Origin: Aplectana chamaeleonis
Lineage: Eukaryota; Nematoda; Chromadorea; Rhabditida; Cosmocercidae
Direction: 5' to 3'
Length of the DNA stretch: 64,000 bases
Assembly: GCA_029168955.1 (NCBI GenBank)
Contig: JAPDOI010001750.1
Location: 81,905 to 145,904 of the forward strand
This document shows, one piece after another, positions 49,793 through 61,309 of this stretch; position 1 is the first letter of the stretch; each line of letters begins with the position of its first letter. A model generated the notes under the pieces. That model worked only from the letters and a program-made list of their open reading frames with translations. It was not told where the DNA came from and ran no database searches. A program made the translations under genes and the position numbers.

Positions 49793-50408
49793 TCATTGTT
49801 CGCCCCGCGGGCGGTTGAGACTACGAAAGGTGCCTAAATATGGGCCATGGTATAATGGCTTGTAGTTTGGATGCGCCTTCACAATCGAGTATATATAGCC
49901 TGTATCGCTACTTAGGTACCGGGTGCGTAAAACGAACGGTCTCAAATTAGGTGAACAGGCACTCCTTCTGATTGGGCGGCCCCTTGCGTCATCTAACAAA
50001 TGATACCAAAAGTTATTAGAGGAGACTGAAACAATTTTGCATTGCAACAAACTTCTAAATTTGAGTGGTGAAACATACCGCGACAGGCTCTGCTTTCTCG
50101 TCAATGATCAGTGGATTGGTGCTGCGAAGAGGAAATACGGTTGCTGATGCATTCTTCAAAATGCATCGAATAGATTGCTTTTTTTTGCGCTTCAGCCTCT
50201 CTTGATCACACCTCATCGCTTGAACTGAACATTCCACACACCAGTTTTTTTTTGCTTTCATCACAAAGGACTCTCGCTTATACGGGCAGTACGTCTCTTT
50301 GAACCTCAGATCTAATAGTGACCATAAGTCATTCTTCTCTGCCTTCAATCCCATGGAGCCTCGAAGAAATCCGTCATCCAGAAGTAACAGCTCCAATAAA
50401 GCTCCCAT
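49793..50408 (-). pseudogene. Unidentified coding-like segment on the other side of the BEL element
   Basis: A 117-codon ATG frame (50408-50055) is followed by a 103-codon frame (50104-49793). The first has Lys/Cys-rich sequence (KKNWCVECSVQAMRCDQERL); the second contains NNFWYHLLDDARGRPIRR. A 53 nt candidate intron, GTATGTTTC...TTGTTTCAG (50078-50026), lies at their overlap, but splicing there runs into a stop after ~11 codons. The second frame, read past its stop, is in register across the BEL target site with the 39622-39437 frame. It may therefore be the 5' part of the broken ORF at 38779-39620. Identity unknown. Confidence 0.3.
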
Positions 50409-50625
50409 TGGTTTCCATTAAAGCGCACCACCATGTCAAATGCGTCTTACCACAAATTAAACGAGGACCAAACCTTAATAGCAGTCAAGAAACATCGCAT
50501 CTCTGGAAATAAATAAGAACAGCCTACTTTTATCAGAGACTGTTCCAGGGTTACACAGCTTCCGTAGAGCTTCAAACTTCTCCTTGTATAGGCGACAATT
50601 TCAGTCTTCCGGCCTATTTGAGTTC

Positions 50626-50735
50626 CATCGCAGGGCGGCGCGATGAGATGTTTTCTGTAGGCATCGATCGATAACGCGTCGCTCGTCGATTCGCATATGA
50701 ATCATGCCATCGCGCTGCTTTGGAACTTTAAAACC
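50626..50735. repeat. GTTCCA.CGC.GGGCGGCGCGATG repeat, copy 1
   Basis: GTTCCATCGCAGGGCGGCGC, ATGAGATGTTTTCTGT and CATCGATCGAT resemble the inner element at 59941-60060 in inverse order. Both are palindromic; copy 2 ends TTAGAGTT/AACTCTAA. Confidence 0.55.
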
Positions 50736-51199
50736 TCTTTAGTGAGTCCCGCCGACAATCTGCTAGCGCCTGCGTCCACGTTTCCAATTTTACTGGAACC
50801 ACCTATAAGCGCCTGAACATTTACGTTGAAAACGAGTGAGTGTATCGAGTAATAAAGCGGTTTAACTCACCAATTGCAGCTTGTGCGCAAAAGCAATCGA
50901 TGCTTGTAATTCCGACAAGGTCGATGGTCTTTCTCATAGCTGCGCCCCAGTCTCTTCTAACGCATGCATCTTACTTTCCTGGGTTTGAAACAAATCTATC
51001 AGCATAGCTATCTTGATCACTTTGACGCTAGCTTCGCCATTTCAGTCCCTGTGATGAAACTCGCCCACTCTCAAAACATAGGAAGGACAAGTTTTTTCGC
51101 GATAACAGTCGATTTTTTCGAGATTCATCTCACTGTTTCGTATGCGTAATGCGAGCGAACGAACAAAGTGAATTTAGCTACGAAACAGTTAATACCTCT

Positions 51200-51392
51200 G
51201 CTATTGTTCTCCGAGCTATATTCCGGCCCACAAATGCGCACTACGGCTGTTGAATCATGCGACACGTGATAATCGTGTTGGGAGAAGGGTGAATCGTGTC
51301 GGAACCAAATGGTTCCATCATGATTAACACGTGGCGCATGTTGCAATAGCCGAAGTCCGCAAATGCGGACCGCAATTCGAACCAGAGAACGA
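51200..51392. mobile_element. Short TIR element (CCGGTCCGCA family), copy 2
   Basis: CTATTGTTCTC...CCGGCCCACAAATGCG at the left is mirrored by CGCAAATGCGGACCG...GAGAACGATAG at the right. It shares CACGTG-containing central arms with 18743-18902. Confidence 0.55.
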
Positions 51393-53994
51393 TAGTACAT
51401 ACATTACATGCTCATCATGCTACTATATCTTACATGCGTAGTGATTGTCTAGTCAAGAGCAAAATCATGGAAATGAATAAACGATTCATCTATTCTAAAA
51501 TAGTTGGGCAGAAAAAGGCAGGGAACGGACAATTAAGGCATACTTTCATTCTCCCACCACCAGGAAACCATCATGAGAATTAGACGTTGGCACCATGAAA
51601 TCGCGCGTTCGTCGTGATGCGGCAGCCGCACGGTGATGGCTATCCTGGTGCGCTGCCAAAACACTGCGACGCTTCAAACTACGTTTGAATGCTACCTGCG
51701 AGCGCACACTTCAAGAACACTACGGCGCGAAAAATGGACGCGGTCTGGTGCGATGGCCTGGTGCCCCAGCCCTAGGCAAACTTCAGCCTACGCAGAATTT
51801 AAGCAAAGAGTAGCCTCACACTGCCAACAACAAAAAAGGGGTGGGAGAACAAGAAATGAAAACGCAACTTACTTCATCTTGAGGCCAGTTCTGCAGCTAG
51901 GGTAGACTAGAAACATCGAATGGCAGCAGGCAAATCAAGCTTAAACCAAGCAAGAGTTGTAGAGAACAATTCTAAACGAATGAACAATATTTTCCAATTC
52001 CGCCTCTATATTACTGACTCGGAGCGATTCTCCGCTCACATCGTATCTACACCGAGCCGCGCGGCACAGCGCATTTGCGTCATTAATGATTTCGCCACCA
52101 GTGTATTTACTCAAAGTTCCGACTTCGCCACTCAGAGGCGGCAGCATTAACGACACCAATTGCGAACATCGGAAATGTAGGCGAAGGGTATGTGTTTCGG
52201 ATCAATGGTTGTTCACCCCGGGTCTGACGTCATGATGACGTCCGTCCCGTGGTAAACTGCCAGGTAACCAACAACTAGGATAGTACGACCTGGACTAATT
52301 ACCCGAGCAGACGACATACTGCAATACACGGATAGAACTACAACAATACCGCATTCTAGAATTACTACCCGATATCCCCAACTTGGGACACACTGTACTA
52401 ATTATTACGCATCCGGACCGTAATACAATTGCAAAATATAGTCCTCTTGCTTACACGACAAAACACAGATAATTTTGATTATTTTATACTCTACGGATAT
52501 TATGATGAAAATATGAATAAGGCTATTATGATTAAAAAAAGCCATTGAGTAGCGAATAGGATTTTTGAATAGCTGAATAGCAAATAGGAATTTCGAATAG
52601 CAAGGAACGAGGAATTTGGGCGATTAACTGTCTATCAATATTGCTCATCGCGAGCAGCTGCATTAAAGAGGTGGATAGTAGTGTTCTAGAGGCCCAAAGG
52701 CCCCACAGCGAAGCACTGTACTAGTGACGGGAAAAGGACATGATAAACAAAAACAAAGAGCGGCCGCACCGGGCCGAGGCAGGACCGTCGAATACGGATT
52801 TTAGGCCGCCTGAACCAATCCGGTATGGGCGGCGCTCGCTTACTGTACTGCCGGCAATCGCTGTGGGACCGACCGCGCCCGGGCCCTGGTGAGCAGCAAA
52901 GCATCGCGCTTTCGCAACAGTATGGGTGCACTGTTTATAACAAAGTAGCACCTAAGCCCAAATGAAATGATTTGAATTTGTTACTATCTAGAAGAAATTC
53001 GGTCTCAAAACTAGAGAGACCAAAAAAATCAAAAAAATCTTTGCCTACAATGGAAGCTAAGGCAGACCGCATGTAAAGACACTACCTTGATGTCTTTTCC
53101 GGGTTTAGCCGTGCCACCAACGCTACCTCTTCTCTTTCACCTACAACCCCGGATTAATAAACCTTCCAGTGGCAGAGGATAGCTCGCCTTCGTTTCCTGA
53201 AGTAGCTCCTTTGGATTCAAAAGCTCGTGAATTTTGAAATCACGTACAATGAAGGTGAGTTCTTCGGGTTTGTTGATTTGACCAGCTTTCTTTCTCAAGC
53301 AAGTTCTTCCGGCTTTTGTTTGCGATTGGTACACTAGTGGACGATGTATCGAGTGAGTCTTTCTATTTTAGATCGCATAGACAGAGGAATCGATCGCCTA
53401 GAGATGACGTTCTCGAGCCGATTTGCGTTATCCGCCTTCTAATGATGGCTTCTTTCCTTTTCTTATATAATAGCTTCATTCCGAGAAATATAGTAGGAGC
53501 ATCACTCTTACAGCCCACTTCGGAAGTGGGTCCAAAACGCGTACGGATGCTCCTGTGATGAAAAATCAGATAAAATGCTCTGTTTCATAGCTTCAGAATC
53601 GCATTTACTTTTTGAAATTTTTGTACGGCGGAAAATTTAAATTAGCGTGTCCATTCAGAAGCACAATAAATTTTGTTTAAAGACGTCATTTTGGTGATCT
53701 TGTTGTACGAGTCGACGGTTGTTACCTTCTGAATTTATACACGTGCCCATTCGAGCACGCTTGATACGATCAACTCAGACTGAAAAACAAAAAAAAAAAA
53801 CTTCAGCAGAACACAAGAAAATAGAAGCATCAGTACATCTTCATCTAGAATACATTTAAAACACAAACGTAGTAAAATATCCTCTATTTCCGAGTAAAAT
53901 TTGTTTCCGTTCATCGCAGGCGTGTGGGGTGCGTACGCTGCGTCTCTTCTCCCCACACTTTCTCGCTGTCTCTAGAGTTCGCGCAATCATTTTA
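51393..53994. other. No convincing gene
   Basis: Short ORFs on both strands (e.g. 51633-51905, 52686-52951, 53137-53334) lack domains and splice support. A 66-residue minus frame at 53137-53334 reads protein-like (RDFKIHELLNPKELLQ) but cannot be extended or identified. 53925-54000 starts an R2 repeat. Confidence 0.4.
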
Positions 53995-54107
53995 GTTTGA
54001 TGGAAGGACGGAGCTGAGACGGTAGATCACCCTGCGCGAATTTAAACCCCATTCTCCAGTGAGGCCGCCAATCCCGAATAGACCGCCGCCTGGTCCATGC
54101 GTCAGAC
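53995..54107 (+). mobile_element. 113 bp MITE (GTCTGATG family), copy 2
   Basis: It is flanked by TA on both sides (TTTA|G...C|TAG), with ends GTTTGATGGAAGGAC and CCATGCGTCAGAC. Same length and order as 55102-55214. Confidence 0.65.
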
Positions 54108-54803
54108 TAGAATGAAAACGGAAACAATACGCTCGCACCGCACAAGCGCGCGAGGGAACAGAGTAAATTTGTCTCGGAACCAGAGGATATGTTGTAGCAA
54201 GCTATAATTCGTACAGATTTGTATATACAGTTTGTGTACATGCGAAGTACCCACATTTCCTTCGCAAGTGCGAAATGAAGGTTAGAGACAGCGAGAGAGC
54301 AAATGGGAGGCGGAGGGAACAGCAACGCGCCCTTCAACACGCACGTTGAGTGAACCGAAATTCGTTTAGGCACATGGAATCCACGTAATCATTTCAGTTT
54401 AGCGAATGGACGGGACTGCGACGGTGGATCACAGCACATGATCGAAACCCCGTTGGTTGGTGATTCCGCTGATTTCCTATGACCAGCCGCAATGATTGCG
54501 CCTGGGCTGGTAGCAAACCCCCCTGTGTTGTCACAACAATACGAGAAATCACTCGTGACAACACGTGACAGTGATAGGGATTGTCACGCCTTTGTCTCGA
54601 ATATGTCACGGGGTACATACAGGCCATAAAACGGCCAAAGTCTCACCGTACCACGCGCTGCGCGACCGCACGCGCGTCGGAAGCAGACGAGTTTTGGCCG
54701 CCGCGCGACGAGTTTCGGCCGCCGCGCGGAGGTCGAAACGTCGCGTAGGAAGCCGCGCTCAGCAACTGTGCGCGAAATCATATTCATAACCACCCTCCTT
54801 TTA
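54108..54803. other. Repeat fragments, no gene
   Basis: 54130-54340 carries R2-type blocks in both orientations (CGCGAGGGAACAGAGTAAATTT; GTTAGAGACAGCGAGAGAG). 54385-54440 is a partial GTCTGATG-family MITE. 54690-54760 has short GCCGCGCGACGAGTTT tandem units. Confidence 0.45.
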
Positions 54804-54964
54804 TCGTCCATCACTGGATGAGGGATCGCCGCGACGCCTAAAAAGAAAAGAAAAAAAAATTGCGGGAAAAATTGCGCGATCATTAGCCACTCCCCCTCGT
54901 TTTGCAGCGCGCAATTTTTTCCGCCAAGCAGCTTCGCGGCGATCCCTCATCCAGTGATGGACGA
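54804..54964. mobile_element. TA-flanked MITE (TCCATCACTGGATGAG family), copy 1
   Basis: 161 bp flanked by TA. The ~31 bp ends TCGTCCATCACTGGATGAGG and CCTCATCCAGTGATGGACGA are perfect inverted repeats. TA duplication suggests a Tc1/mariner-mobilised element. A partial third copy (CCATCCAGTGATTGAC) follows at ~55005. Confidence 0.8.
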
Positions 54965-55101
54965 TACTTTCCGCGACCAAGTTTTCTCGCGCCGCGGCTT
55001 TCCTCCATCCAGTGATTGACCTTACAAAAACTCCTTACCTTGAATCTTCACTCCAACTGAGTGGTTCCGGAAATTAATGTAGAGCTCGCGTAATAATTCT
55101 A

Positions 55102-55214
55102 GTCTGATGAATGGACGGGGCTGCTATGGTAGATCACCCCACGCGAATCGAAACTCCATTCTCCAGTGAGGCCGCCAACACCGCACGGCCAACCGCCTGG
55201 TTCATGCGTCAGAC
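55102..55214 (+). mobile_element. 113 bp MITE (GTCTGATG family), copy 3
   Basis: TA-flanked, with ends GTCTGATGAATGGACGGGGC and GGTTCATGCGTCAGAC. The interior GTAGATCACCCCACGCGAAT matches the other copies. Confidence 0.7.
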
Positions 55215-56430
55215 TAAATCGAAAACGGAAACCATACAAGAAAGTGAACAAAAAACAGTTAATCATCTATTGTTTTCGAAACAAAAATTCATGCAAGTTT
55301 ATGATACAAATACATGACTACTCTTCAGAAACAGTATTGGAAATCATAAGTACTCTTAAGAAGTACTTCAATGGAAAATTTTCCTGGAAATAGAGCTACT
55401 TTTTTGCCACGAACGCTTCTAACGGAAACTGTTTTATCAGTTGTGCGCATCGATTGAAAGCTGTTGTGAAACATTATAGTTTATTATTAAATCCTCAATT
55501 TGGTACAACGGAGGAAAACAAAGATATTAAATTGCTCTTTGGCTTGAACACTCAGTGCTTACCTGCACGGAATCTTACCTGTGTTTTGAACTGGATCAAG
55601 CGGTTAATGTCCTGCGGGACAAGGACTTGAAAGCGCTGGATCGAAAACGAAGAACGTGGAGGATGCTTTTGCTTAGAAGTTGAGTACAAACTCTCTTTAC
55701 TAGAAAGCGTGGATTTGAATACAAAGCAAATATAAATAAAAAAGTTACAAGTTTTCAAATTTCACAATAAAAGATCGAACATCATAATTGTTGAAGAAAA
55801 ATATTTCACCAAGGGAAGAACGTGAAAATTCTCGACATCACCAAAACGGGCTACGTAGCTGCCCTGATGCCCAGGACGAAGGTCTGGTTGATCATGGTTT
55901 TGAGGGTAGTGGCAATGTCAGATTTCACCTTAAAGGAGAAAACAGGAAAATAAAAAGTGGTAGAAATAATCTTTAAAAACAGCTTGATCCGCGGAGAGCT
56001 GAAAGACCACTAAGCTTACGTGGCAAGAAACGGGCTAAAACAAATGTTATTAAGATCTAAGTTGCCAGCTCTTGCACACGTGCACAGGTCCGCCAAAAAG
56101 ATCCTAGTCTCACGCTTAGCTGTCAAAAGTCATTGACGTTCACAGCCAGAACTAAATGCAAGTTTAGCTAACGCAAACTGTTGAACAATGGAAGAAAGCC
56201 CTTCTTTCAGTTTAACTCGACGAGGACAGAAATATTTAAGCAGGTCAGCCCGAAGGATATTGTTCACTGATTGAATTTCAATTTCAAGACAGCTGATGTT
56301 TTCGATATTAGAGATCATCGACGCCGATGATGGGGTCGTCCAACATCAAAAGACAGGAACGTCCAGGCTTAAAATTCGCCCGAAACAGGAATGTTTGCTA
56401 ATTTTTCTAATGAATCCTACTCCAGAACAG
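55215..56430. other. AT-rich stretch, no gene recognised
   Basis: No ORF with family features and no splice-supported exon chain seen. Short plus and minus frames only. Confidence 0.4.
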
Positions 56431-56907
56431 TATTCAAAGACACAGACCAACCTCAGAATCGATTTTTTGTGTTTCTGCCTATCTTGGAGAAAATTTCACG
56501 CTGATCAAATTGGTGTCTCCGGATTCGCTCAGAACTCATTACTAACGGAGTTATGGCCTCTCAAAAATTCTGAATTTGAACGGCGAGAAGTGCGCGGACG
56601 AGTTGTCTCGAGCCTGTTTTTTCTCGTTATTCGCAGCCATCGTTCTGTAACAGGCCACATTATAAAGCCAGACCTAGAAAAAATCGAAGAACATAGGTTT
56701 TGAATAAAATCATTCGTGCGTCTCTTCCCTATTGAGGTCGGAAATCTGGCGGTGGGCGTTACTCATGCTTTCTTCCAAGGGGGCGTGGCCGACTTTTTCC
56801 TAGCCTTTTCTCGCTTGTTTGAGCGAATTGAGATAGGCAGGGTTGCTATAGGCGGCGACCGGACCATAATATCAAAAATTACCTCTGAGGTTGGACGGTG
56901 CCTTTAA
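56431..56907. mobile_element. AGGCACAG-family MITE, right end preserved
   Basis: It ends GGTTGGACGGTGCCTTTAA with TTAA. The interior carries TTATGGCCTCTCAAAAATTC and GGACGAGTTGTCTCGAGCC, matching 13482-13964 in reverse. The left end (ACCAACCTCAGAATCG) lacks the outer motif. Confidence 0.55.
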
Positions 56908-57001
56908 AAGAAAAAGAAGGCAGGCGCAATTTAACGCGACTACTGTCCTTAATGTCCTCCGAATTTTCATTCTACCACTCTTGGCCGTCCTGCTGATCTG
57001 G

Positions 57002-57331
57002 GGCCGTATGCAAGAACGCGACAGTTGTGGCAGGGGCAGTGCAGTCGGCGCCTTTAAAGATGCTTACAAGACAAGACATGCATATCGTAGTTGGTTGCAA
57101 GTCACGACACGAATGTCGTGCCCCAATAGTGTCCTCGATGTGCCCCAAGTCCCTAGCTGGGGCGGCTAGGCCACAGCGGGAAAGACTACTGGGGCTGCAG
57201 GAAATACATGTCTTGAGCTTGTAACCGGCTTTACGATGGAGCAGATCATCCTGCCTTTGTAGCATCGACAATCTTCAAAGGCGCAGGCTGCACTGCCCTG
57301 CCCCAACGGTCGCGTTCTTGCACTACGGCCC
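57002..57331. mobile_element. TIR element (GGCAGGGGC family)
   Basis: GGGCCGTATGCAAGAACGCG at the left mirrors CGCGTTCTTGCACTACGGCC at the right, ~23 bp. The subterminal GGGGCAGTGCAG / CTGCACTGCCC pair and the CCCCAAGTCCCTAGCTGGGG core relate it to 16836-17084. Confidence 0.65.
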
Positions 57332-58409
57332 TGAACGGGATCGAGGCTCTTCACACATCCGATCTTATCCAGCTCCGAGCCGGAAATAAAAAGACTAAGG
57401 AGTCCGAATGTTTGATCAAATGCTTTATTTGGAGCAATGCTTTATTGAATATCATTGTTATGTTTTTATTATATTACACACGAAAATATATGAAAGTAGG
57501 TATGTATCTTCGATAGACCATCGATTATGCTTTCACTCCCACGTCGTATCTGAAAATGAAGAAATAGAAAAGCACATCTCTGAATGAAGATTAGATAGAC
57601 TGATTTGTGTTGATTCTAGGAATCTACTCTGACGAAGATTGTCGTGAATCATACCCCTAAAAAATCTTAATATACTGGGTCACACCTTTCAGGCCAAGGC
57701 ATAGAACGCACAAAAAAACTTTTTCAGCTTCAATGCCTACCTTGAAAGGATTCTCGTAATGATAACAATGGTATCATTGAGATGGTAGAGGTCCCCTATG
57801 CCGTCGTATTTTCGGTGATTCGAAAACTGTATATATTACAAGGATGAAAATTTGGTGGATGAGTTGACTCAGGCTTGTATTTCTCTTCATTCGCCGTCGT
57901 TGCCTAAAAGCGAACCAGAATGGAAAAGAAGACCCGAACGCGAGTGGAAACCGAGGACGCGGTTGGAATTCATCCGTCTATCCAACCACTATTGAGGTCG
58001 AAAATAAGGAAAAGGGGCGAGGCGGGTGGTTGGTGTTAGAGGGGCTGGGACTGTTGCGGTCGGTTCTTTCTACTTCCTTTGGAAGAAATTAGATCGCACT
58101 TTGCATTAAAATTTTAAGATTCATGAATGCTGTACTGAAAGCATTTGAGGCACCGATTCAACGATTCAAGACAGTTTCACTCTTTCGCCCATCTTCTGCC
58201 AAACTCATTCTTGGCGCCGTGAACTACTCTACGGATTGGTTTATAACAATGAAAGCCCCTCAGGCTATCATAAAAATATTACCTGATTCTTCTGGATTTA
58301 TCCCTTTTTCCTAATCCCTCTTCTGCCCACCCTTTTTTGAGAGGCTGGGATAAGTCTATCGCTACGCTCAAGTTCCCCAAGTGATGCAGTTGAGCGCCGC
58401 CAATACGAG
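57332..58409. other. Mostly unassigned, one MITE fragment
   Basis: 57720-57990 is a fragment of the AGGCACAG family (AAAATTTGGTGGATGAGTTG). The rest shows no gene. Confidence 0.4.
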
Positions 58410-58855
58410 TTGAAGGAACAGTACACTATCAGACATGCCTTTTGAGATTATTATGTAATGGTCTACTCGACCACTCCTGTAAAATACCAGCTGAATGTGA
58501 ATTCTCAATTCCTCCAAATAAGCGAGATATAGGCGATAAGCACAGGCCTTGCTGCTGGATGGATGGATGACACTGAACCGCGTCTTCGATTCTCACTCCT
58601 TGCGGGGCTGCCCCTTCGACCTGGCTCCATCTCGTCTAGCGACTACGGATATAGGTAGACACAGGCCTGAGTGACACGTTCACCCAATTTTCGTTTTGAA
58701 ATAGGGCCCTTAAGGGAGCCATGACTCCGTTTATAGGGGCCTCGAACGATTTAGAAAATTCCATTGTGATAAGCGTGCGATTAGCTCCAAGATCTCCATA
58801 AAATCTGAAAACTACTCTACTGTCGTTTGGGTGCACTGTGCCTCTAATGAGAAGC
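58410..58855. mobile_element. AGGCACAG-family MITE, diverged
   Basis: The left end GGAACAGTACACTATCAGAC and the right end GGGTGCACTGTGCCTCTAA resemble 32589-33081. The interior GAGCCATGACTCCGTTTATA matches the family block. Confidence 0.55.
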
Positions 58856-59208
58856 GCCAGGAACACCAGTAGAGTCATCCTCGTGCGTGGCTTACATCGC
58901 GAACTCTCCGGGGGCGTTCAGCAAGTTTAGCAGATTTTGGGGAAGCATCCAGATGCCCCGAATATCGAAATTTATGATCGCAGGACAGATGTGTGCGTGG
59001 TGGGTCCCAGGAATGCGGCTGTCACTCAATAGGCTCGCGACAGGCAAATGGTTTGCGACAAACCTAATCAGAGTATTTGCTCTCATTACATAATGTCAGT
59101 GGTTAGGCTCGATTTGTCTAAAAGCCAACCCAGTTGATTCCACCTATTGTTGTTTTATCGAAAAAAACAATAGGGTTATCAAAGGTAGTTACTCACTGAT
59201 CTGATTTC

Positions 59209-59381
59209 TCATCCGAATATGTTTGGTACCCTCGGTATCTTCGGAATCGTCGGAGGACATTTGTTACAGGTTTTCTTACAATACATAGTCAGGACTGCGA
59301 CGTATTTGAGGCTATTGCAGTGACTCTTCAGCAGGAAACATGGAGACAAACCATTCTCGCCAGCAAGTTTGTCGAAACAGC
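59209..59381 (-). CDS. Duplicated ShKT terminal exon
   Basis: 173 nt from a TATGTTCCAG acceptor to a TGA at 59209, the same length and phase as exon e of the ShKT gene (18976-19148). The protein differs at only a few sites: KYVAVLTMYCKKTCNKC against KYIAVLTMYCRKTCGKC, and PTIPKIPRVPNIFG against PTLPKIPKVPNIFG. All six cysteines are kept and the frame is open, so it may be functional. No upstream exon was found in the remaining 4.6 kb, so either the rest of the gene lies beyond the right edge or a lone exon was duplicated. Confidence 0.7.
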
Positions 59382-59677
59382 CTGGAACATACAAGTTATA
59401 GAATCAAAGTGCAAGCGTTCAATGTGTTAGGATCACTGCCCATAACCAACTTTTTTTTGTTTTCAAGAGAGCCCTTTGTTTAGGAATCATGTCACAATCA
59501 TATATGCTTGCAGCTGCGTGCACAACAAAAGGGATTTTCCTAAAAGTTACTGAATGAAAATTTTCTGCCATGGCGTTATCAACCAGGTTTTAAATTAAAG
59601 AACATCGATTTCGAAATATTGGAAAAAACTAAGATTCAAAGAAAATTTAAATAATTTATTCATCTCGCCATTACTTG

Positions 59678-60170
59678 GGTGCTATCTTAGCGGGGTGGGG
59701 GGGGGAGCCACTGTTGTACTGCACTTGGCCACGCCCATTTTTCCGTGCCGCAATGGCTCTCCTGAGGGAGAGGGGCTCTCTACTTACCGAAGAAGGAGTT
59801 GCCTCTCCTCATGCGGCTCTAATTCCACCCAGGACCACTTCGCTTGGACTGAGTAGCGTCACAAGCCGAACCGCAAAACGGGAAAACTCCTCCCTCCGTG
59901 TGTAGAGCACCCCTAACTTCTCTCCTGATTTAGGGGGTTTTTAGAGTTCCACCGCGGCGCGGCGCGATTTCATGGTTCTTATGCGAATCGACGAGCGGCG
60001 CGAGATCGATCGATGCCCACAGAAAACATCTCGTCGCGCCGCGCTGCGACGAAACTCTAAAACAGGCCTTATACAGGGAAGGGAAGCCGTGGGTAGGTGC
60101 TCAAATTTTGTGCGGCACAGTAGAATGGGAGTGGCCAAAATCATAGTGCCCCCCCCTCTAAGATAGCACC
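59678..60170. mobile_element. TIR element with a nested palindromic element
   Basis: GGTGCTATCTTAG at the left mirrors CTAAGATAGCACC at the right. G-rich / C-rich tracts and TTGGCCACGCCCATT / AGTGGCCAAAATC follow inside. TACTTG lies just outside both ends (with two extra bases on the right), a possible target duplication. Inside, 59941-60060 is itself an inverted-repeat element (TTAGAGTTcC..CGGCGCGGCGCGA and its complement). Confidence 0.65.
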
Positions 60171-60452
60171 GCTACTTGAAATTTCACCATATGGTGACCA
60201 TATTTTGGTAAACTTTACGGAACAAGAAGTTGAGAATGAACAGAGCAGTAATTTCAAATTTTGAAACTTTTCAGAAGAACGAAGACATTTCAAAGCAATG
60301 ACAAAATGATTGGCGGTAAAAAAAACGCAATGCTCTCTCATTCATTAAATTCCGTTTATAGTGTGAATAAAATTGGAGAAACGGTACTGGTTTAGTGTTG
60401 TTCCCTCGTAGTGAGAAAGCTTCACTATGCAAATAATGGTCCGTGTCAGTTA

Positions 60453-60778
60453 ATGAGAAACAGGGATGAGCGGAACAAAAATATGAAAATTAGGAAATCG
60501 GTTTTCGGGTTTCGGAACCAAAATTTTTTTATCGGGTTTCGGAAATCGGGCGCGAAACGCCTGAAAATGCGCGAAAATGCGGGTTTCGGAACGCGAAACG
60601 CGGAAAAGTTCCGAAATTATCTGATACTTTCTTCCTCCCAGATGACCCGATATTTTCGCATTCCGCAGCGTTTTTTGCGGTTTCGGAGATGCGGAATGTG
60701 CAGGAATCACCAAAAAATGCGCGAAACTGCGGGTTTCGGAACGCGAAACGCGGAACTCCGCTCATCCCTGATGAGAAA
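60453..60778. mobile_element. hAT-type MITE with 8 bp target duplication
   Basis: The element proper is 60461-60770 (310 bp), with ends CAGGGATGAGCGGA and TCCGCTCATCCCTG (14 bp; the right copy is at 60757-60770). ATGAGAAA occurs exactly on both sides (60453-60460 and 60771-60778), the 8 bp duplication typical of hAT. The interior repeats GGGTTTCGGAACGCGAAACG in both orientations. Overlapping ORFs on both strands come from this composition. Confidence 0.9.
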
Positions 60779-60788
60779 GCTGCACATA

Positions 60789-60933
60789 TCGTCAGTCACT
60801 GGATGAGGGATCCGCGCCACGCTGTTTGGCGAGAAAAATTGCGCGAACAATAGCCACTCTCCCGTTCGTTTTCCCGCGCCCAATTTTCCCCGCCAAGCAG
60901 CGTCGTAGTGATCCCTCATCCAGTGATGGAAGA
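60789..60933. mobile_element. TA-flanked MITE (TCCATCACTGGATGAG family), copy 2
   Basis: 145 bp flanked by TA. The ends TCGTCAGTCACTGGATGAGG and CCTCATCCAGTGATGGAAGA match 54804-54964. It lies 10 bp from the hAT MITE. Confidence 0.75.
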
Positions 60934-61309
60934 TAGCAATTGCGCGCGAAATCGCGTCAATCAAAATCAAAAATCGAAAAATCTCAATAGCTATCTCCTT
61001 CTCATATTCCCGCGCGCGAATTTTCCCGCCAAGCACGGTCGCAGTTTGAGTTACGCAGACCATATTAATAAGACATCGCCGGATCGCAATGATAGTGTGA
61101 CGCTGTTGAAAAAGCGTTGCTCGAATCAATCAATATTGGCAGAATGTGACCTGGTGAAGATTTTAGCGAACGAGGTTGAAGCATCCCCCTTTTAGTGTTT
61201 TGCAGAACTTTTTCTTTCTCGGTTTGTTGCTCTTACCAACTCAATTTTTTTTCTCATAATTAATTATACTGTGTTTCTTCACTGCGCAATGATTTCAGTG
61301 AAGACCATA
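60934..61309. other. No gene recognised
   Basis: Contains CCCGCGCGCGAATTTTCCCG, related to the interior of the preceding MITE. Nothing else seen. Confidence 0.4.

Noticed and set aside
53137..53334. 66-residue minus-strand frame with protein-like sequence
   Set aside because: Could be an exon, but no supported splice neighbours or domain were found; left unannotated.
58636..58878. ORF starting with a signal-peptide-like MTLLVFLALLI
   Set aside because: After eleven residues it enters a MITE terminal repeat and continues through the MITE; the signal-like start is probably chance.
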